From NCBI GenBank assembly GCA_028279945.1, contig JANQMT010000107.1:1-64000 (forward strand): a DNA stretch of 64,000 nucleotides, written 5' to 3'. The notes under the pieces are model-generated. The model was not told the origin of the DNA. It ran no database searches and was given only the letters and a program-made list of their open reading frames with translations. This document shows positions 57,750 to 64,000 of this stretch, piece by piece. Position numbers and translations under genes: made by a program. The stretch's first letter is position 1; each line of letters starts with the position of its first letter. The DNA comes from JAKSCF01 sp028279945 (GTDB lineage: Bacteria > Bacillota > Clostridia > Peptostreptococcales > JAAYPU01).

Positions 57750-59221
57750 TGACAACCAATTTACCTTTAACACAGATATTTTTACTATTTTTATCGGCTT
57801 TTTCAATACCGCTTTTAAAAAAGAATGCTCAAGCCAAGGCCCTTTCCTTGATTTCCTTAATTGTTGCATTCATTTTGTCAGTGGTGACCTTATGGTATGT
57901 TGCAACTAACGGGGGGTTCTTTTATAGTGCAGGATACCAAGGAACCATCTGGGGAATAGGATTTTATATCGGCAATATCGAGTCAGTACTTAGTACTTGC
58001 TTTTCTTTTGTGATCATATGCATCGTTTGGTTTTCAACTTTAACCATTGACTATGAGATTCAAGAGAGCCGTGTTAAGCTTTTTTATACTTTACTAAGTT
58101 TATTAACGGGTAGTTTATTAGGCATCATCTATACCAACGACATCTTTAATGGTTATGTTTTCATTGAAGTCGCCGCGTTAACTTCTTGTGGTATTGTACT
58201 CATCAAGGATAAACAAGAAAATATCAAAGCCGCATTAAAATATCTCATCATGAGCACCATTGGCTCAGGCTTAATTTTAATGGGTATTGCTTTTCTTTAT
58301 TCTTATACAGGCCATTTAAATATACATTTAATTCATGAGCAAATCATTAGCGGGTATAGCCATTATTATAAATCTCTATTAATTGTTTTGGCGTTATTCA
58401 CTGCCGGTTTAGGTGTTAAAAGCGCTATGTTCCCGCTCCATGCTTGGCTTCCGGATGCCCACGCTTCAGCACCAACAGCATCCAGTGCTTTTTTATCAGG
58501 TATTGTTTTAAAAGCCTTTGCTTATTTTCTCATTAAATTTATATTCCGTATTATTGGTATTGAGATTGTAAGCCAATTTAATATATTACTCATTATTTTG
58601 ATACTGGGTAGCAGCGGTATGCTCTTTGGTTCTTTGGTGGCAATCTTTCAAAAAAATATTAAAAGATTGGTTGCTTACTCCAGTATTGCACAAATGGGAT
58701 ATGTCTTTTTTGGGATAGGCCTCGGAAGTGTTTTTGGTGCCAGCGTTGCCATTTTTCATATGATGGGTCATGCTATGACCAAATCCGCTCTGTTTTTATG
58801 CTCCGGATTGATGATCGAAAAAACCGGTGAGAAAGATATCGATCAATATAGAGGCTTAGGACATGAAATGCCGATCACTTTTATTTTATTTACTTTGGGT
58901 GCTTTATCTATGATTGGTATTCCAATACTTCCTGGATTTATTAGTAAATGGTATTTATCCATAGAGAGTATTAATCTGAATAAAATTCTACTGATTTTCG
59001 TTATTCTTGTAAGCAGTTTACTCAATGCTGTTTATTATTTTCCTATTATTATTAATGGGTTTTTCGGAATCGAAAATCTAAAGGATAAGGAATATAAATC
59101 TAAAAAAGTAACCAACACCAAGCTGGTTCCAATTGCTGTATTAATCATATCAATGATATTACTCGGTGCATTTTCAAAAGTAATATTGGAATTTATCAAT
59201 GCAGGAGTAGTCATTGGATAA
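57749..59221 (+). CDS. mrpD: MrpD-like proton-translocating subunit
   Basis: 490 residues, about 14 TM helices, of the NuoL/M/N-MrpA/D family. It carries the ion-channel lysine region KSAMFPLHAWLPDAHASAPTASSAFLSGIVLKAF and the KRLVAYSSIAQMGYVFFGIGLGS and HMMGHAMTKSALFLCSG motifs. First of three such channel subunits in this operon. Confidence 0.92.
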   Translation: MTTNLPLTQIFLLFLSAFSIPLLKKNAQAKALSLISLIVAFILSVVTLWYVATNGGFFYSAGYQGTIWGIGFYIGNIESVLSTCFSFVIICIVWFSTLTIDYEIQESRVKLFYTLLSLLTGSLLGIIYTNDIFNGYVFIEVAALTSCGIVLIKDKQENIKAALKYLIMSTIGSGLILMGIAFLYSYTGHLNIHLIHEQIISGYSHYYKSLLIVLALFTAGLGVKSAMFPLHAWLPDAHASAPTASSAFLSGIVLKAFAYFLIKFIFRIIGIEIVSQFNILLIILILGSSGMLFGSLVAIFQKNIKRLVAYSSIAQMGYVFFGIGLGSVFGASVAIFHMMGHAMTKSALFLCSGLMIEKTGEKDIDQYRGLGHEMPITFILFTLGALSMIGIPILPGFISKWYLSIESINLNKILLIFVILVSSLLNAVYYFPIIINGFFGIENLKDKEYKSKKVTNTKLVPIAVLIISMILLGAFSKVILEFINAGVVIG

Positions 59222-59250
59222 AACAAGCCACAACGAAGGAGAACGCTATC

Positions 59251-60702
59251 GTGATTAATGTCTTTTTAATCACTCCCATTTTATTTCCTTTTATTTTAGC
59301 CATCATCTTAGCTTTAAAAAAATTTGAGGAAAGTATACGAAACAGAATCGTTATTGGGGGTATTTCAGCTAACTTTATTTTAATTGTATTCATTATATTG
59401 AGCTTTAGAAATTCAACGATTCATATTTTAAAGTTGAATGAATTTGTAGATATATATTTTAACATTGACGGCATCGGAATACTATTCAGTTTTCTGGTTT
59501 CCTTGCTGTGGATTTTTTCAGCTATATATTCATCTGAATATATGAGCCATGAAAGAAAACGGAATCGGTTTTTCATCTTTTTTACGGCTACTTTAGGTGT
59601 CACTATTGGAATTGCTTTCTCAGGTAATTTAATAACACTATACGTATTTTACGAATTATTAACGCTATGTACATTTCCGTTAGTGATTCATGCAGGTAAT
59701 GAAGAGGCTTTAAAGTGTGGTTATAAGTATTTAATTTACTCGTTTACCGGTGCTACGTTTTCCTTGTTTGGTATGTTTTTAGTTTTTAGTAAAACTCAAA
59801 CATTAGATTTCACAGCCGGGGGTATTATTGATAATATTCAAAGCGTTGACCATTTTTATTTTTTAATAGCTTATACACTGACATTCTTAGGTTTCGGCGT
59901 TAAAGCCGGTTTGGTGCCTTTTCATTCATGGCTTCCGTCGGCGATGGTAGCTCCAACACCTGTCAGTGCTTTATTGCATGCTGTTGCTGTGGTTAAATCG
60001 GGAATTTTTTCTTTGTTTAGAATGACTTATTTTATTTTTGGTCCCGCTGCCATCATTGCTATAAAAGGAAATCTGATAGCACTTGGATTTATTTTGGCTA
60101 CGATTCTAACAGGTTCCTTTTTAGCCATTCATCAAAATAATTTAAAAAAACGTCTAGCCTACTCTACTATTAGTCAGCTGGGCTATATTATGCTGGGATT
60201 GGTTGTTTTTAATCCCAATGGATTTGTCGGCGGTATACTGCATATGATTTTTCATGCCTTTATTAAGATAACTTTGTTCTTTTGTGTTGGTGCAGTTATG
60301 CATATTACACATAAAACAGAGATCCATGAAATTCAAGGTTTGGGCAAGCAATTGCCTAAATTAATGTGGTGTTTCTCATTATCGTCCATATCTCTAATTG
60401 GTATTCCTCCAACCAATGGATTTGTAAGTAAATGGTATCTGGCAACAGGAGGATTGCAGTATGGAAATGTTATTGTTGCAATCGTATTGCTATTAAGCGC
60501 ATTGCTTACAGCAGGCTATTTGTTTCCAATCATTTCAACCGCTTTTTTTAAACCTATTCCGGAAGGTGAACCCATTTATCAAGAACCGGGCAAGAAAATG
60601 TTAGTTCCCATTATTATACTTACCGGAATTGTATTGATTACCGGATTTTTTCCTAATCCTTTGATTGCTGTATTAAACAATATTGCAGGAACAGTAATGT
60701 AG
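59251..60702 (+). CDS. Second MrpD/NuoN-like channel subunit
   Basis: 483 residues, about 14 TM helices. KAGLVPFHSWLPSAMVAPTPVSALLHAVAVVKSGIF, KKRLAYSTISQLGYIMLGLVVF and HMIFHAFIKITLFFCVGAVMH keep the key lysines, histidine and glutamate-helix (YVFYELLTLCTFPLVIHAG). Starts with GTG 59251 behind AAGGAG. Canonical Mrp operons have only MrpA and MrpD; this is an additional proton-channel subunit. Confidence 0.9.
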   Translation: MINVFLITPILFPFILAIILALKKFEESIRNRIVIGGISANFILIVFIILSFRNSTIHILKLNEFVDIYFNIDGIGILFSFLVSLLWIFSAIYSSEYMSHERKRNRFFIFFTATLGVTIGIAFSGNLITLYVFYELLTLCTFPLVIHAGNEEALKCGYKYLIYSFTGATFSLFGMFLVFSKTQTLDFTAGGIIDNIQSVDHFYFLIAYTLTFLGFGVKAGLVPFHSWLPSAMVAPTPVSALLHAVAVVKSGIFSLFRMTYFIFGPAAIIAIKGNLIALGFILATILTGSFLAIHQNNLKKRLAYSTISQLGYIMLGLVVFNPNGFVGGILHMIFHAFIKITLFFCVGAVMHITHKTEIHEIQGLGKQLPKLMWCFSLSSISLIGIPPTNGFVSKWYLATGGLQYGNVIVAIVLLLSALLTAGYLFPIISTAFFKPIPEGEPIYQEPGKKMLVPIIILTGIVLITGFFPNPLIAVLNNIAGTVM

Positions 60703-60730
60703 TAGGTGACAGATGAAAGGAGGCATTATA

Positions 60731-62839
60731 GTGCAGTTTAAAATAGAGTATATTTTGTTTTTAATTATTTTCATACCGGCTATTTCGGCTTTTATCGGGT
60801 TATTAATAGGAAAAAAAGGAGAAGAAATACGAAATAAATTTTATTTTGTAGTTACCTTAATTGTTTTTGCTTTAATATGCTTCCTATATCCTTATGTTAA
60901 AGCTTCACCTTTATATTTTAATTTTTCAGGTATTATGGGAACGGGTTTATTTTTAAAACTCGATTTGCTTAGATATATATTTGTATTTTTGACTTCTTTT
61001 TTATGGTTTTTAGCTTATATTTTTTCTACACGATATTTGCTGAAATATAAAAACAGAAATCGCTATTATATGTTTTTTATTCTGACATTAGCCAATACTT
61101 TAGGTGTTTTCATGTCAGACCATATACTTAATTTGTTTACTTTTTTCGAACTGATGACAGTGTCTTCATATTTTTTAGTCATTCATGATGAAGATGAATA
61201 TACCCATAGAGCAGGAAATATGTATATTGCCATGTCTATAGCTGGTGGATTAATACAGCTAATGGGAATATTCCTGCTATATAATTATGCCTCAACCCTT
61301 TTATTAAGCGAGCTGCCTCAAGCAATCGTCAATATGGGAGATTTAAAATATTCTATTGCAATTTTAATCATTATTGGTTTTGCGGTTAAGGCCTGTATGT
61401 TTCCACTTCATATTTGGCTGCCAAAGGTTTATCCTCCCACCCCATCCCCTGCAACAGCAGTCTTTTCGGCTGTGCTGACAAAAACAGGGCTTTTTGGGAT
61501 ATTGATAACACTTGAAATGATGAAATTTGATATGTATTTATCCATATTTATTGCTGCAGCAGGTCTTTTCAATATGTTTTTGGGAGGTTTTCTTGCCATA
61601 CATCATAGAAATATTAAAAAAATCTTTGCTTACAGCAGTATGAGTCAAATAGGATATATTTTACTGGGTTTGGGATTTATCGGTCTAATACCTGAACACG
61701 GAAAAGATGTTGCTTATTCCAGTGTATTTCACATGGTCAACCATGCTTTAACAAAAGGTCTATTGTTCTTCGCAGTAGGTATTATTTTTATGACCATTCA
61801 AAAGCTTAGTCTTAATGAAATCAGAGGTTTTGGTAAAAACAGTCTGATCTTAAAGCTGGTTTTTGCCGTTGGATTTTTAGGAACCATTGGTGTTCCCGGT
61901 TTTAGTGGATTTGCAAGTAAATCTATGCTGCATCATGCCATTGCTGAGGCATACTCCATGTATCCTCCGGTATGGATGATGTCGGTAGAAGTTATCTTCG
62001 TTATAAGCAGCGCTTTTACTACCGCATATTTAATCAAAATTTATGTCGCTTTATTTCACGAAGACTATCCGGGTGTAGATGAAAAAGATAAACACTTAGA
62101 CACACCACACACTGTATTTCCTTTGGTTATTTTATCCATTATTATACCTCTGGTAGGAATAAAACCGGATTTTTTCCTTCATTTGATGGGTTATTCGGCA
62201 CATGTACATTTTTATACTGTAAAAAATGCTTTTAACGCGTTAATCTCCATAGCTGGAGGATTAGTGATTTATATTATATATATCAATAGATTTTTAAAGA
62301 CCAAGGATCATCAAGGTCAGCCTTTATTACTCAATCCAACATATGAATGGTTTGACTTAGAAACTCATCTTTATGCACCGGTTTTATCATTCATATTTAA
62401 ATATACAACACTGTTGCTTCATGTATTGGATAATGCATTGGTTTTTTTAGCTACAAAATCCAGCTCTTTCATGAGATATCTTTTTTCTATTGAGTTTTAT
62501 TCAGATGTTTCTTACTATAATCGACTTGCTAATTTATATTTTAAAATGAAATATAGAAAACATACTAAGCATACAAAACCACTGAGTGATTCTCAATTCG
62601 TTATGAAATATCAGAAGTATTTCCAAAACAAAAAATTGGAAAGTCAGTTGTTAAGTTTTAAGAAATTAGATTCAATAAAAAAATATTCTCCGCATGAACA
62701 TATGACAGAATATGCAGAAAAAACCAATATAAAAAGTAATATTAGCGACTTATGCATAAAGCTTTCCAGTATTACTTATTCCATCATTATTTTTGCACTT
62801 ATATTGGCAGCATTACTTATTATTATGCTTGCCATATGA
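60731..62839 (+). CDS. NuoL/MrpA-like channel subunit with long C-terminal extension
   Basis: 702 residues. The first 490 form a NuoL/MrpA-type channel (KACMFPLHIWLPKVYPPTPSPATAVFSAVLTKTG, KKIFAYSSMSQIGYILLGLGF, HMVNHALTKGLLFFAVG). Residues about 560-690 are a hydrophilic, Lys/Tyr-rich stretch (YRKHTKHTKPLSDSQF) ending in a final TM helix. The MrpA C-terminal MbhD/MbhE segments are absent and encoded separately upstream. GTG 60731 seven bases after AGGAGG is chosen; ATG 60713 is the alternative and would add six residues. Last gene of the operon. Confidence 0.88.
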   Translation: MQFKIEYILFLIIFIPAISAFIGLLIGKKGEEIRNKFYFVVTLIVFALICFLYPYVKASPLYFNFSGIMGTGLFLKLDLLRYIFVFLTSFLWFLAYIFSTRYLLKYKNRNRYYMFFILTLANTLGVFMSDHILNLFTFFELMTVSSYFLVIHDEDEYTHRAGNMYIAMSIAGGLIQLMGIFLLYNYASTLLLSELPQAIVNMGDLKYSIAILIIIGFAVKACMFPLHIWLPKVYPPTPSPATAVFSAVLTKTGLFGILITLEMMKFDMYLSIFIAAAGLFNMFLGGFLAIHHRNIKKIFAYSSMSQIGYILLGLGFIGLIPEHGKDVAYSSVFHMVNHALTKGLLFFAVGIIFMTIQKLSLNEIRGFGKNSLILKLVFAVGFLGTIGVPGFSGFASKSMLHHAIAEAYSMYPPVWMMSVEVIFVISSAFTTAYLIKIYVALFHEDYPGVDEKDKHLDTPHTVFPLVILSIIIPLVGIKPDFFLHLMGYSAHVHFYTVKNAFNALISIAGGLVIYIIYINRFLKTKDHQGQPLLLNPTYEWFDLETHLYAPVLSFIFKYTTLLLHVLDNALVFLATKSSSFMRYLFSIEFYSDVSYYNRLANLYFKMKYRKHTKHTKPLSDSQFVMKYQKYFQNKKLESQLLSFKKLDSIKKYSPHEHMTEYAEKTNIKSNISDLCIKLSSITYSIIIFALILAALLIIMLAI

Positions 62840-62974
62840 GTATAAAGTAACACTTAGTACTAGTAGTCTTTGACTATTAGATACAAAGTATTACAGTCGA
62901 ATGACCATTAGCACTGCCTCTTATGGCACTTAGAGCTGATAGTCTTCGAATTAATCATCTTTTTTCCATGTCTC

Positions 62975-63005
62975 GGACGTGTTGTATAGCACGTCCCTTT
63001 TTTTT
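62975..63005 (+). terminator. Terminator of the antiporter operon
   Basis: 7-bp stem GGACGTG/CACGTCC with an 8-nt loop followed by C and eight T residues. About 135 bases after the last stop; the stretch between (62853-62960) carries several short complementary words such as TAGTC/GACTA and GTGCC/GGCAC, but no gene. Confidence 0.92.
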
Positions 63006-63071
63006 GTATTAAGAAAAGGCCCTTCCTACCAGAAAAACCTTTTTTAATATAGATTATAGTAATATGAAATT

Positions 63072-64000
63072 TTATTTATCAGGATTGACCACTTCTTGCC
63101 TGGCGTATTCGTCACTAAACATGAGGTACTCTCTTTCAGCCGGTGAAATATTTGAGTATGAGCCTTTGGCTAATATTGCAAGAACCGCACCTATAATGAA
63201 CCAAATGAATACAAGCCCCCATTCATATGGCCATACTAATGAACCGGTTCCGATAGGCAAGTATAGACATAAGAAGAATACACCTGTTAATACTGCAACC
63301 GTACCTATGATTCCGCCATCTTTAACCTTAAATGGTCTTTTAAGATTGGGTTCTTTCTTTCTAATCATGATAAAGGATGTGGAAACCATCAGATAGGCAA
63401 TAACTGTCCCAAATGCGCTGGCGTTTATAAGCCAGACTAACGCATTTTTACCCATTAATGGTGATAAACAACAAAGAATGCCAACTAAAATAATAGCTGC
63501 CGTAGGCGTTTGGTATTTTGGATGTACTTTACCAAATACGGGAGGAAGCATCTTCGCTCTACCCATTGCAAATAAAACACGGGTGGCACCAACAATAAAA
63601 CCATTCCAGCTGGTTAGTATCCCACATACTGCACCTGCAATCATAATCTTGCCGAATGTTGGTGAATTGAATGCATATGCCATAGCATCCGCTACGGGCA
63701 CTGTTCCGGCATCTCTTACTTCTGGCGGTGCGCAAAGGGATATACCGATAATCATTAGAATATACCATGTTGCAGCCATAATAATTGAAATGATTAGAAC
63801 ATTAGCAATTTGTTTTAAAGGAATATTCATCTCCTCAGCTGATTGGGGAATAACATCAAAACCTACAAACATAGAAGGTGCCATTAATAGTACTGCCACC
63901 ATTCCAGCACCACTTGTCACAGTAGGCACCATATTGGCAACACTACCAAATGCCACACCTCCTAGCAAGAAAATAATACCTGCTAAGGTTAGTCCTACTG
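63072..64000 (-). CDS. APC-superfamily amino-acid permease, N-terminus beyond the window
   Basis: The reading frame is open to the right edge, so the 5' part of the gene is missing here. At least 309 residues are visible, with about eight TM helices typical of APC amino-acid/polyamine transporters: MFVGFDVIPQSAEEMNIP (the conserved F-G-F/D-x-IPxxAEE segment), NGFIVGATRVLFAMGRAKMLPPVFGKVHPKYQTPTAA, and a C-terminal cytoplasmic tail. Substrate not predictable. Convergent with the antiporter operon. Confidence 0.9.
   Translation of the reverse strand, partial: VGLTLAGIIFLLGGVAFGSVANMVPTVTSGAGMVAVLLMAPSMFVGFDVIPQSAEEMNIPLKQIANVLIISIIMAATWYILMIIGISLCAPPEVRDAGTVPVADAMAYAFNSPTFGKIMIAGAVCGILTSWNGFIVGATRVLFAMGRAKMLPPVFGKVHPKYQTPTAAIILVGILCCLSPLMGKNALVWLINASAFGTVIAYLMVSTSFIMIRKKEPNLKRPFKVKDGGIIGTVAVLTGVFFLCLYLPIGTGSLVWPYEWGLVFIWFIIGAVLAILAKGSYSNISPAEREYLMFSDEYARQEVVNPDK

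Noticed and set aside
62853..62960. tRNA-like or known small RNA downstream of the antiporter operon
   Set aside because: Several short complementary words are present but no cloverleaf or recognised RNA motif.

Overview
The window is AT-rich DNA from a motile, endospore-forming anaerobe of the class Clostridia. The evidence is gene content and order: a complete chemotaxis block, the conserved Firmicutes run purR-spoVG-glmU-prs-pth-mfd-prsA-spoVT-spoVB-mazG-hup-rqcP, a spore-cortex-type LysM/GH18 hydrolase, and an ATP-dependent 2-hydroxyacyl-CoA-dehydratase-type activase. Genus cannot be fixed from the sequence alone. I found no rRNA, tRNA, CRISPR array, prophage or transposase gene.

Layout. 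(1) 170-12110, minus strand: one collinear motility/chemotaxis cluster, in transcription order cheA-cheW-cheR-cheB-cheY-fliM-fliY-flgM-flgN-flgK-flgL-fliW-csrA. flgM and flgL have their own sigma-D type promoters, and FliW/CsrA form the flagellin-homeostasis pair. comFB lies just upstream. (2) 12.9-17.7 kb, plus strand: an unrecognised protein behind an 11-bp repeat array, a DUF421/DUF4363 pair, a folate ECF S-component with a THF riboswitch, and a patatin-like lipase; an unknown one-TM membrane protein sits on the minus strand between the last two. (3) 18-24.4 kb, minus: a two-component system, two tandem DUF4342 genes with phased 11-bp operator-like repeats, and a three-gene activase/DUF2229 iron-sulfur operon. 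(4) 24.4-40.9 kb, minus: LysM-GH18 hydrolase, then the housekeeping/sporulation run. purR and murC are divergent at 41 kb. (5) 42.7-52.5 kb, minus: amidohydrolase, HAD phosphatase, tex, prfB (with programmed frameshift), secA, a 36-residue membrane peptide, and aspartate kinase. (6) 52.8-62.8 kb, plus: a sigma-54 activator followed by an Mrp/Mbh-type cation-proton antiporter operon with a strong -24/-12 promoter and matching 19-bp palindromic operators. (7) The window ends inside an APC amino-acid permease.

The intergenic DNA is unusually structured. At least eight copies of a 19-bp palindrome (consensus GGGCGTATGCAATACGCCC) sit at gene 3' ends, two pairs of them inverted like REPINs. One such pair encloses an approximately 220-bp fold-back structure. 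A second family consists of strings of mini-hairpins and lies directly upstream of two cell-wall hydrolase genes. A third, AT-rich family sits after murC and inside the antiporter operon.

The observations most worth follow-up are the 11-bp array with self-complementary last units at 12988-13086, the sigma-54 circuit at 52.8-55.05 kb, the phased TCTAA repeats at 20.88 and 21.42 kb, the mini-hairpin array at 26.2-26.46 kb, and the orphan activase operon.
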